DNA of 64,000 bases from Chitinophaga sp. CF418 (GTDB lineage Bacteria > Bacteroidota > Bacteroidia > Chitinophagales > Chitinophagaceae): positions 248,001 through 312,000 of the forward strand of contig NZ_FRCN01000008.1 of the NCBI RefSeq assembly GCF_900142925.1, given 5' to 3'. Within the stretch, counting starts at the first letter, position 1; the number at the start of each line of letters is the position of its first letter. The translations under genes and the position numbers were made by a program. Positions 16,069 to 24,028 of the stretch are shown piece by piece. The notes under the pieces were generated by a model that did no database searches, was not told the origin of the DNA, and saw only the letters and a list, made by a program, of their open reading frames with translations.

Positions 16069-17046
16069 TCAATGGGGTGAAGTTTTTGGCTCCATTTTCC
16101 CTTCCCCTACCTTTTTCCCATTTCTATAGATTTGAAAACTGTAGGAGGAAGATTTTGGTGCAGAAACATCTACTTTCAGCACATGCCCAGATTTCCCGTT
16201 CTTGTTAAAATCATCTACAATACTCTCTATACCAGGGCCAAAGCCATTAATTCCCTCTTGGTCGTAGTAGTTAAGTACAAATTGGGCAAACGATGCAATC
16301 CATCCAAGTTGATATCTTTCAGGAACTTTAGCAAATGTTGGATCCTTCATTTGATTTAGATAAACATTAGTATGCAAAAGAAAGCTTTCCGCAACGTTCT
16401 TAATATTATCCTTTTTATGCAGGTCCTCATGTATCAATGCAGATTTCATAACGTTGAAATCTCCAAGGGGCTCTGGAATTTTAAGCTTATTCTTGTTAAC
16501 AAAAATATCCATCCCCTAAGTAAAAGCTAACACACCATCTGATCCTGCATTTTTCCCCATATCTCCCCGATCTTTTAAACCTACTATCCCTTTACCCGTT
16601 TCAAGATTTTGCCCTCCTTTCCTTTGAAAGTCAATTCCTACTTCTTTCGCATAGTGGCCGACTATATTAGCGACTGCTTGCCGGTTTTCCACCGATTTCA
16701 AACTTAATTGTGTCAACAAAACATTTCCTTCCGAAGTTTGAACATAAATATGGGAAGTTTTTGTTTTCGTACTGTTAATTAACTGTCCTTTACTGTTGAA
16801 GTAATCATCAACTCCTAGCGGATCCACCTTATTGATAGGATCATTGCTAAATGTCACATAATCACCTTGCCATGGTTTAATGACAGGGTCTATATTCCAT
16901 CTCCTTCCTATCCTTGGGTCATACTCCCAGAACATCGCGGTATAACCATTTCCCTCTCCATTTATCTCCTCGGATTTCTCCTGCCCATTAAACCCATAAC
17001 GGTAGCCGCCTACGCACTTTCCTCCGACACGCACCCTGCCCTGCAC
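16069..17046 (-). pseudogene. orphan RHS tip with HExxH peptidase-like toxin, split by an amber codon
   Basis: Reading down the strand, GGYRYGFNGQEKSEEINGEG and WEYDPRIGRRWNIDP form the end of an RHS core. A toxin part follows that is open to TAG at 16516-16518. The same frame continues after the TAG (GGG ATG GAT...) for another 147 codons to 16069. The second part holds ALIHEDLHKK, an HExxH zinc-peptidase motif. One continuous frame of about 325 codons interrupted by one amber codon means a once-intact toxin. The only start is a GTG at 17046, and the N-terminal RHS body is missing, so the cassette is probably silent. The lipoprotein at 15543 is the likely immunity gene. Confidence 0.75.
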
Positions 17047-17167
17047 ACTTTTTTACTCAAAGAGCTGTCGTAAATATAGTTTCTCTTTTTTATCCCTCTA
17101 TAAAATTGACTAAGTCGCTGAATGTCCAACCTCATTAAAACCAAATTACAATTAACTCATTAAAAAT

Positions 17168-17193
17168 ACAGCCCGATCAATCGACCGAGCTGT
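17168..17193 (-). terminator. intrinsic terminator after the orphan immunity gene
   Basis: On the minus strand ACAGCTCGGTC pairs with GATCGGGCTGT through an 11-bp stem with two G-U pairs and a GATT loop. The sequence runs on into ATTTTTAA. It lies 71 bases past the stop of the immunity gene that ends at 17265. Confidence 0.75.
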
Positions 17194-17264
17194 TACTATT
17201 CTCACTATCAACTCAATACATTCTTGCCAACGAAAATGGTAGCCTTTACATTTAACATGTAACT

Positions 17265-17729
17265 CTACAAAACTTTTAACGCATCGTTGAGCTGCGAAAT
17301 CAAACCGTTCTTTAATAAAATAGTGTCGTTTCCATCACTGTCGAATTCTTCATCATCTAAATCCAAAAAAGTATCCTTCGATGGATATTTTTGAAACCCC
17401 GAATATTTTGTAGTACATCCAGAACCAAGGGAAATCTCATTAAGTGACATTTTCTGAACTTTTAAAGCTCCAATATATTGATCTGAAAAATCATATGGCA
17501 AATAAACGATTTGATTAACTTCCATCTGCTCAATTGTTGCCATCCAACTTGCAATCATTAGTTTTAAACATTTTTCAACTTTATCCGGACCTTCCTGATC
17601 AGGCATAAAAAATGGATCTATACACAAATAATAGGAATCCACTTCTGAAGAAAAACCGATATCAGAAATATTTACAGAAATATCGTAATGCTGTTCTTCC
17701 TTTTTTGAATTAAATATGACTTCAAACAT
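17265..17729 (-). CDS. probable cytoplasmic immunity protein for the nuclease-like orphan tip
   Basis: Reading from the ATG at 17729 (MFEVIFNSKKEEQHYDISVN) gives 154 residues. The frame extends 20 codons further upstream, but MFEVIF fits better as a soluble beginning. The protein is acidic, with 'FLDLDDEEFDSDGNDT' near the C-terminus and no signal peptide. Acidic soluble proteins of this kind are usual partners of basic nuclease toxins. It follows the orphan tip 17808-18674 closely and is closed by a good terminator. No family recognised. Confidence 0.65.
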   Translation of the reverse strand: MFEVIFNSKKEEQHYDISVNISDIGFSSEVDSYYLCIDPFFMPDQEGPDKVEKCLKLMIASWMATIEQMEVNQIVYLPYDFSDQYIGALKVQKMSLNEISLGSGCTTKYSGFQKYPSKDTFLDLDDEEFDSDGNDTILLKNGLISQLNDALKVL

Positions 17730-17807
17730 AAAAGTAAAAATTATTTTACTGGGAATGCCGTAACCATGTCTGATTGGTATTTTTTTCAATTACAATTTGT
17801 ACCTTAT

Positions 17808-18674
17808 TTAATGCCGCTTCCGAGCCTTTTTTCCACCCTCGTAACCAAGAGCCCATCCCATATCAACGATGTAAATCGTACGCCCGTCAACAAGATCAAC
17901 ACTTTTTGCGACCTTAGACCCTCCGGCTTTTGCCAATGTCCATGCTTCATCTAGGAATTCTACAACTGTTTCCTTTGCTCTCAATTTGAAAACTCCGTGA
18001 TAGCCTTTTTTTAGATCATTAGCAAAATGCGCCACAAAATGACTAAATCTATTACCATGCTTGCTTCCTTGTCTAAGAATTAAACCGGATGATAAGTAAA
18101 ACGCATTGTCAGACAGTTTCATTGCCTATTTAGCCCACTTAACACCGGTTGACGCCATGCCAAAAAAAGGAATTGCAGCTGCCATACTAAAAGCAGCGTT
18201 ATCAAAATTTCCCTCTGCTGTATATAAGGCGCTATTAAGCAAATCAGGGACTTCACCAACCACCGGAACCATTCCTACCAAGTCAAGTCCACCATGTATC
18301 CCGTCTTTGTAGTTTTTATAAATGGCTTTGCTTATAACTACAGTAGCTCCCATACGGGGATTCTTGGCACCGATTTCCTCAGCGTCCACAGTCGTGGTAA
18401 TGGCCTTAGCAAAACCAGCCTGGTTTATCAAGGAAGCACTAAAAAACTCTAGTCCATCTAAATCGATTCCATCAATCGGCCTGTTACTCGCAAATTGGTA
18501 CGATGTCAGCTCAGGATATTTACGACTTAACGGATCGATACTCAAAAACTTCCCCAACCTCGGATCATACACACGCATCCCATAATCCCGCTGACTTCCC
18601 TCTCCTATGATTTCGTTGTCGTTCTCCTTCCCATTAAAACCCATAACTAGTCCATCTAGCCAACCGAGCATCAT
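17808..18674 (-). pseudogene. orphan RHS tip with nuclease-like toxin, split by an amber codon
   Basis: The core remnant MGFNGKENDNEIIGEGSQRD, then YGMRVYDPRLGKFLSIDPL, leads into a pretoxin segment (GGLDLVGMVPVVGEVPDLLN, SMAAAIPFFGMASTG). TAG at 18126-18128 interrupts the frame, which resumes at once (GCA ATG AAA) and runs to 17808. The C-terminal part has GSKHGNRFSHFVAHFANDLK followed by KGYHGVFKL, a layout I associate with small RHS/CDI nuclease toxins (His-rich, ending in a basic GGKKARKRH). The class is tentative. One nonsense codon is the only break, so inactivation looks recent. The next gene is a soluble immunity candidate. Confidence 0.7.
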
Positions 18675-18800
18675 ATAGAATCCACCCGCTTGTCTGAAAT
18701 AATAGCCAACACCATACCCATGTGGTTGATCAATTCATAGACTTTCTTGCCCTTTGCAGACCAACTTGTTGCAATTAATTCGCTTGGCTCCCCCACACAG
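18640..18800 (-). pseudogene. degraded RHS core upstream of the nuclease-like orphan tip
   Basis: On the minus strand WSAKGKKVYELINHMG followed by MVLAIISDK corresponds to LKKGRKQYELTNHLG and NVLATISDK in the full-length RHS protein. The frame then breaks before the conserved GFNGKEND. This tip thus kept about 50 codons more of the core than the other orphans do, now in pieces. Confidence 0.6.
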
Positions 18801-18918
18801 GGTGACCATACTTTATTAATAAATACCGCTACCAATTCAGGCAGCCGCATTTATTAATAAGGTATGATCGTTATGTTTACACAACTTTCTCAATATTTCG
18901 CCAATTAACCTATTCATA

Positions 18919-19491
18919 TCAATAAACTTCGTACTCTAATACCTTTAAGATACAATAAGAGTCGATTTTTCGTTTCGAATGTGAATAACAACAACGATAG
19001 TTCTGCAATTTAGGTACCAGTACGTTCGTCTTCCCAATATTCACATAGGTAAACTTAGCATAAATTTTTTTATACATTAATATCTTTTCATTATCAAATA
19101 TGATCGTTCTTAAATAATTCGAATCAGTCGCATTTATCATGTAATTTAACTTCTTCAACATTGATATCACCGAGTTGTCATCACTATATTTGATATCCAC
19201 ATTCATTTCAATGCTGTCGCGCTTAGAACGCGAACATAAGTAGAAAAAAACTCCACAATCATACAACGCTATTGGATTTTGATAACAAAGAGAATCAAAT
19301 TTAATAATCAGCGAAGTTTGTTCTATTTGATCTCTCGCATGCGCGACTAACGGAACATTAGCTTCATACATAAAGATACCGGAAATCGTATCAATAGAGT
19401 AGCCCTCTTCCATCTCTGCTTTCTTATCCGTTTGCCCGAATAAACTGCCTTATCCAAATATCAACAATAGTATCATAATTACTCTAATCAT
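18919..19491 (-). pseudogene. exported immunity protein with a nonsense codon in its signal peptide
   Basis: From the ATG at 19491 the frame reads MIRVIMILLLIFG, then TAA at 19450-19452, then GSLFGQTDKKAEMEEGYS and on for a total of about 190 codons to 18919. The N-terminus is a clear signal peptide ending in an FGQ-type cleavage site, so the stop falls within the export signal. It starts 10 bases after the orphan tip 19502-20377, the place of an immunity gene. Without read-through the product would lack its signal peptide. The mature part is beta-rich with several Cys (YRCCYSHSKRK) and belongs to no family I know. Confidence 0.7.
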
Positions 19492-19501
19492 ATTATGCTT
19501 A

Positions 19502-20377
19502 TTAAATTTTACCATGTGTACCTCCGATCATATCCTTAGTAGGAGATGGACCTCGCTCTAGCCTTCCTCTATCTTTAACTGCTTTCTCCAGGAGCTCTTT
19601 CGTTTCAGTTTCTGTGGGAGTAATCATACCATGAGTAACACCTCCTATAGATTGCACATTAGTAGCCGGGTATATTGCATTTCCATTTTTATATGGTAGA
19701 TGCCCTTTACCCAGCGAATTATGAAAACCTACTTCATGCGCCAATAGCTCTTCATAGCTTTCGGCCATATATTGCGTGTTGCCTGGCGCAAATAGAAAGA
19801 AACCTGGATTAATCCAAACATTAGTGTTGTCATTCTCATAGTCTGATCCAGCGAAAGCATTGGGTCCAGAAAACATATTAACATACCCAGTACGTACTGT
19901 TGAATATGACACACCATATGCATGTTCCGCACTCGCTTCAGGCACGTATCCCAGACTGAAATTATATTTCACCTGGAGTTCATAACCAATCCCTTTCTTA
20001 AAGTCCGCTTCTGTAATAAATTGAAAACACTTACTTGCTTCTGGAATATCTTTAGAGTATAATGTAACATTTCCGTTACTAAATACCCTACCAAAGTCAG
20101 AATTACTGAGTCTTTGCATCTGTGGAAGGATTCCCGCCTGTACTATATCGACATGTCTAACCAACTCAATTGTATATGTCCTTGGTATGGATGACCGGGT
20201 CATTACGGCTTTCTCCATTCCATCAAGATCTACGCTCCTTATCACATCATTCTCCGCAAAGGCATAAGTACCATTCCAAGGATAACTCTTCGTCAACGGA
20301 TCCACACTCAAAAATCTCCCCAACCTCGGATCATACACCCGCATCCCATAATCCTGTTGATTCCCCTCACCTTCCAC
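19502..20377 (-). CDS. orphan RHS tip with atypical zinc-peptidase-like toxin
   Basis: The visible core is GEGNQQDYGMRVYDPRLGRF then LSVDPLTKSYPWNGTYAFAE. Homology extends in frame upstream to about 20422 (GRYRYGFNGKENDNEVEGEG) without an ATG, so no proper start exists and the GTG at 20377 is arbitrary. The toxin part, about 230 residues, contains EELLAHEVGFHNSLGKGHLP. That is close to the metzincin pattern HExxHxxGxxH but with one extra residue (HEVGFH, then GKGH). The next gene is an exported immunity candidate that is now broken. The core type matches that of the full-length RHS gene (QQDYGMRVYDPRLG), so this tip could recombine directly onto it. Confidence 0.75.
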   Translation of the reverse strand: MEGEGNQQDYGMRVYDPRLGRFLSVDPLTKSYPWNGTYAFAENDVIRSVDLDGMEKAVMTRSSIPRTYTIELVRHVDIVQAGILPQMQRLSNSDFGRVFSNGNVTLYSKDIPEASKCFQFITEADFKKGIGYELQVKYNFSLGYVPEASAEHAYGVSYSTVRTGYVNMFSGPNAFAGSDYENDNTNVWINPGFFLFAPGNTQYMAESYEELLAHEVGFHNSLGKGHLPYKNGNAIYPATNVQSIGGVTHGMITPTETETKELLEKAVKDRGRLERGPSPTKDMIGGTHGKI

Positions 20378-20534
20378 CTCATTATCATTCTCCTTCCCAT
20401 TAAACCCATAGCGATATCTTCCTGCGCACTTTACCGATATACACCCCGCCTAGCTAACAACCCTACCCGAAAAACTGACTATCACGGATAGCCCCTTTTA
20501 TATATTCTTCAGCTCAAAGAAAGCGTTACATCTC

Positions 20535-20800
20535 GGCAAATAATCCACTGGGCGCTCTAACAAAGCCTATACAATTTCCTTAGTAATTTTCTTGTCCTCT
20601 TCAAATTGACGGTTCCCCACCCACTTTCATCCCCTGTGCCGAGTTCAGAACTAGACCTTGTATCGCGGTTATATGAATAATGTTTTCGCTTCATAAGGTA
20701 AATTCGGTTCCAGTTTTTTGGGTATTTCGGTAGGCTCACCGGTCCAAAGTTGGGTGGTAATGGGCTTGTGAGTGCGTTGCAGTATATTTAATAGGGAACC
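20535..20800 (-). pseudogene. decayed copy of the SRPBCC gene
   Basis: Minus-strand frames give THKPITTQLWTGEPTEIPKK, matching LTNPSTIQLWSGEPAEMSTE of the SRPBCC protein at 13838-14218. Further on, NRQFEEDKKITKEIV matches NLEFEEDKKIVQEW, and the last bases resemble GALIDFY. The matches are in different frames with several indels, so the copy is dead. It lies inside the RHS array, 6.5 kb from the intact gene. Confidence 0.7.
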
Positions 20801-21163
20801 GCCGGTAAAGCCTCAATTTCATCATCATTCATTTCTCTAACCTTTTGTACAAAGTCAACAGCTCGTTGAAATGCACGCTTAAACTGCTTTAAATCTGACT
20901 CGGTAGATTCTACTAAAAAGGTTTTACCATCTGTCTTAGGTCCTTCAAAAACCCGAAGAAAAAAATGGTTTTTGCGATTTGGTAAATCAAACATATCTCC
21001 AAACCAAGACAAAGATATCACAAAGACATAATCTCTGATATAATATTCCCCCCCCAACATCACTTGTCAAAAGAAGAAACTGATCCTCCAATAACACATC
21101 TTCGTCTAAAGGAAAGTCAGCATATATCTTACCGTCAAATATTTCGGTTCCAAAATATTGCAT
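20788..21163 (-). pseudogene. orphan immunity gene frameshifted at a G8 tract
   Basis: From ATG 21163 the frame reads MQYFGTEIFDGKIYADFPLD and EDVLLEDQFLLLTSDVGG. A run of eight G (21048-21055 on the minus strand) then throws it out of frame. The other frame continues with EYYIRDYVFVISLSWFGDMF and ends at 20788 with EIEALPAVPY. A run of seven G would join both halves into a soluble protein of about 125 residues. The one-base difference may be a fixed mutation, a phase-variable switch or a sequencing error. No signal peptide. Its toxin has gone: only a scrap of an RHS tip lies upstream. Confidence 0.7.
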
Positions 21164-21239
21164 GATTTAACATTTATATCTCTTAAATAACGCCCAATTA
21201 ATTAAACTCCGCACTCCACTTTTATCAACTATTATGTAC

Positions 21240-21410
21240 GATGCCGATATCAGGACGGAGGGTATTCCATCTCCTTCCTGTCCTTGGGTCATACTCCCAG
21301 AACATCGCGGTATAACCATTTCCTTTCCCATTTATCTCCTCGGATTTCTCCTTCCCATTAAACCCATAGCGATAACCACCCAAACTCCACTTCCTGCCTG
21401 GTTACGACAG
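21240..21410 (-). pseudogene. RHS core-tip scrap without toxin
   Basis: The minus strand reads KWSLGGYRYGFNGKEKSEE, INGKGNGYTAMFWEYDPRTG, RRWNTLRPDIG and then stops. This is the tip of an RHS core cut off just where a toxin should begin. The core is of the YTAxFWEYDPR type shared with three other orphans. It is followed by the G8-frameshifted immunity gene, so the toxin between them was deleted. Confidence 0.75.
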
Positions 21411-21541
21411 CCCTCTACATTATTTTATTCAAAGATCTACCCCGAAGATATAGTTTTTAGCTAGCCTTTACCTTAATAAAGCCGGACCCAATTCTTGGGC
21501 TGGTTTCAGATCTTATTAAGACTCCTTTCTTATATACGATT

Positions 21542-22087
21542 TCACTTCTCTGGCGAGTTAAAATATTTCGTAAAGGGATCCCGCCCTTTTTTTTCACAGG
21601 GCGCAAGAGACTGAGCAGCCCAGCCTGTATGTCGAAAAATCGCATTCCTACATTCCAAACTATCTAATACACGGGCAAATAACACGTAATCCGTATTATC
21701 ATTCAAAGGAGTAATAGTTACTATCACATTCTTCTTCCCCGAAATCCCTTTCAAATCCTTCCTGTTAATAGCAAGATAGTTGACCTTCAAAAGACTTAAG
21801 GAATCTAATTCGGCTTGCCGAACCATATATAAAATATCAGAGATACGCATTTTCACCAAAGCACCTGCATGATGCTTTCTAAAAAGACACGAGCTCCTTC
21901 CCTTTGAGATAACCTCTCCCAGATCCATTCGCACGACGTATGTATCCAATAATTTTAAATCATAAAAAGGTCTTTTCTCTTGCGCTACTGCCTTGTGGAA
22001 TAGTAAGAATAAGCAACTCAGGCAAGTAAGATAAATCTTACTACTAAGGATTCTTTTTAGGAAGCGGATAACCAAAGTATTTATCAT
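21542..22087 (-). CDS. exported immunity-like protein of the third orphan tip
   Basis: The 181 residues begin with a signal peptide (ILSSKIYLTCLSCLFLLFHK, AVAQ cleavage). The mature domain is about 145 residues, basic, with 'DLKLLDTYVVRMDLGEVISK' at its start; no family recognised. The ATG at 22087 overlaps the toxin gene by 44 bases, which is usual for toxin-immunity pairs. The signal peptide places it in the periplasm, so the cognate toxin should act there. Confidence 0.7.
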   Translation of the reverse strand: MINTLVIRFLKRILSSKIYLTCLSCLFLLFHKAVAQEKRPFYDLKLLDTYVVRMDLGEVISKGRSSCLFRKHHAGALVKMRISDILYMVRQAELDSLSLLKVNYLAINRKDLKGISGKKNVIVTITPLNDNTDYVLFARVLDSLECRNAIFRHTGWAAQSLAPCEKKGRDPFTKYFNSPEK

Positions 22088-22979
22088 CTTTTACTCTTTC
22101 CGTTTTTGTATTGTCAAATATAAAATCAGTCATTTCCGGATAGCTTGGACTTAGGTTTACTTTAACGCTTCCTTGCGGAGTATCCAGGATATAACCGACG
22201 ACACCAAATTTCAAGTAATTTATTCTTTGTACATCGGACGCCGCAATAGTCTTTAAATAACCTAATTGTGTTGGCACTTCATATGTTTCCCAATAATCGT
22301 TCTTAATAGGAAGTGAATTGGCGACAAAAAGTTTTGCTTCAACCTCAAGCCGCAAACCTGCACCAGCTACCCATCCTTTATCTCCTTTTAGAAACGGAAA
22401 CTTCCCGTCCAGAAATTGTTCCGCGTGCTTTGTTTCTTCAAATAGAATTCCTGCAACCGGGTCTTTTGTTCCATATGCCTTCCCTGGATTCCCTATTGTA
22501 AGCGTGATATTTTTACCATCAAAAGAGGTTGTACCGGTTTTCGCATTTTGATCATATTTGTATATAAAATTGTCCACAGAACTATTTATCTTATCATACA
22601 TCTTTGCAAACTCCGCGTTATAGTCCTTGTTAAGCACTTCCTTTCCTTTTTTCAGTACCGTCTTACTTGCATATTTTTGCACCATATCCCGCGAAAAATT
22701 ATCCGCATACAATGCTGTATCTCCCAACGGATCCCTCATTTTGAGAGGACTGTTATTAAAGCATCCATATACACTTATATTAATGACTGGCTTAGGGTCC
22801 ATATTCCACCTCCTACCTATTCTCGGATCATACTCCCAAAACTGCGCAGTATAGCTATTTCCCTCGCCTTTGATCTCATCTGACTTCTCTTGCCCATTAA
22901 ACCCATAGCGATAGCCGCCTGTACAACAAAACGGCATAAAAGGCCCCACGACCGATTTTGCGCTAAAAAAACTCAACAA
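22044..22979 (-). CDS. orphan RHS tip with zincin-like toxin
   Basis: GGYRYGFNGQEKSDEIKGEG and YTAQFWEYDPRIGRRWNMDP give the core end, DPLGDTA the end of the core-like part. The toxin part (about residue 88 onward) has AGILFEETKHAEQFLDGKFP and, further on, GAGLRLEVEAKLFVA. EETKHAEQ looks like a zinc-peptidase HExxH helix in which the first His is Glu, so a peptidase-like fold is suggested but the metal site would be unusual. The only start codons are TTG, so the cassette is probably silent unless recombined. It overlaps its exported immunity gene. Confidence 0.75.
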   Translation of the reverse strand: MLSFFSAKSVVGPFMPFCCTGGYRYGFNGQEKSDEIKGEGNSYTAQFWEYDPRIGRRWNMDPKPVINISVYGCFNNSPLKMRDPLGDTALYADNFSRDMVQKYASKTVLKKGKEVLNKDYNAEFAKMYDKINSSVDNFIYKYDQNAKTGTTSFDGKNITLTIGNPGKAYGTKDPVAGILFEETKHAEQFLDGKFPFLKGDKGWVAGAGLRLEVEAKLFVANSLPIKNDYWETYEVPTQLGYLKTIAASDVQRINYLKFGVVGYILDTPQGSVKVNLSPSYPEMTDFIFDNTKTERVKDDKYFGYPLPKKNP

Positions 22980-23026
22980 AATATAGTCTCTTTTCTCATT
23001 TATATAAACAATAGGAAAAAAGAAAG

Positions 23027-23052
23027 ACAGCTGGACGATTTACGCCAGCTGC
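23027..23052 (-). terminator. intrinsic terminator closing an orphan cassette
   Basis: On the minus strand GCAGCTGGCG pairs with CGTCCAGCTGT around a TAAAT loop with one bulge. TCTTTCTTTTTT follows directly. It sits 88 bases downstream of the stop of the gene at 23140. Confidence 0.75.
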
Positions 23053-23139
23053 CTCAAAATTTCATATAGCGCAAATCCACCAAACTCTAAGTAATCAAGC
23101 TCTTTAGACAAAGAGCTAAAAAACATTTAGAGGGCGCTG

Positions 23140-23499
23140 TCATGGATCTATAATATGGTACTGGCTATTGAGATGAACTGGTCCTCCTATATATAGATCA
23201 TGTTTTTTAGAATAGTATGACATTCCTCTCCCAATGTCTCCCTCTATCACTTTACAAGAAATATCAAGATATTTTTTCCTAAATAAATCTTCAAAGACCT
23301 GATATTTCGGGTCGGACCTCTTTAATTCACGGTTTTTAGCTATCGTATTAAATATCTTAATAAAAGTGATGGTAGTACTTAAATCTAAGGAATCAGAATT
23401 TTCCATTATAATAATGCCCCTTTGGACAATAAAATCAAACTCTAACTTTCCGATTTCATTTTTCCTTTTGTTATCTTGAGTTTCGCAATAACTGTTCAC
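23140..23499 (-). CDS. small protein in the second orphan cassette
   Basis: The frame of 119 residues opens at a GTG (23499), with a stop two codons upstream. It follows the exported immunity-like gene by 7 bases and precedes a strong terminator, so it is the last gene of the cassette. No signal peptide at this start; MENSDSLDLSTTITFIKIFN could be an internal start at about residue 32. No family recognised. It may be the remnant of a larger gene or a second immunity protein. Confidence 0.5.
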   Translation of the reverse strand: MNSYCETQDNKRKNEIGKLEFDFIVQRGIIIMENSDSLDLSTTITFIKIFNTIAKNRELKRSDPKYQVFEDLFRKKYLDISCKVIEGDIGRGMSYYSKKHDLYIGGPVHLNSQYHIIDP

Positions 23500-23506
23500 C
23501 CATTAT

Positions 23507-24028
23507 CTATTTGCGTCTCTTCAGCTTATAATGCTTATTATATAATTGTTCAAATTCAAGAAACAAAAAAACGATATTTTTGTCACAGTCAATTATACAA
23601 TCTCTACTATTGAAAACTGTAGATCCGTGAGGAATTATCTGCGAATAATGTTCACCTTTTTTAATAATAAGCATATCAAAATAATGACGCGTCTGTTTGC
23701 TGGATATTATATAATAATCCCTATCGTACACTTGAAACGTGTCTAGCATAGGCATTGTTGTTTTAACCTTATATGACTTTGCGCCCCCTCCTTTAATGCC
23801 ATACTCTATGTAATAATCAGTTGTATCTTTGAACAATTTAAAAAAAGAGCTCACACCACCCGAAACACCTGCCAACATAATAAAAAAATTGTTATCCTTA
23901 GTAATATAGTCAGTATCTAAATAGGATATTCTTAAACCAGAGCTATCAACGTGAACTCTGCAATCTTGAGCAGCGCCCTTTTCTATTTTTAAAATAAAAC
24001 TAACGAGAACCAATACCAAGTACTTCAT
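23507..24028 (-). CDS. exported immunity-like protein of the second orphan tip
   Basis: From the ATG at 24028 the protein begins MKYLVLVLVSFILKIEKGAA with Q at the cleavage site, a clear signal peptide. The frame is open 18 codons further upstream, but only inside the toxin gene. The mature part is about 150 residues, beta-rich, with a Gly-rich patch (IMLAGVSGGVSSFFKLF), and belongs to no family I recognise. It overlaps the 3' end of the toxin gene by 29 bases. Periplasmic location fits a peptidase-type toxin. Confidence 0.7.
   Translation of the reverse strand: MKYLVLVLVSFILKIEKGAAQDCRVHVDSSGLRISYLDTDYITKDNNFFIMLAGVSGGVSSFFKLFKDTTDYYIEYGIKGGGAKSYKVKTTMPMLDTFQVYDRDYYIISSKQTRHYFDMLIIKKGEHYSQIIPHGSTVFNSRDCIIDCDKNIVFLFLEFEQLYNKHYKLKRRK

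Noticed and set aside
16069..18674. Programmed amber read-through or recoding in the two split orphan toxins
   Set aside because: No conserved stop context is shared by the two sites (ACT TAG GGG and AAA TAG GCA) and no structure or suppressor tRNA is visible; simple nonsense mutation is the simpler view.
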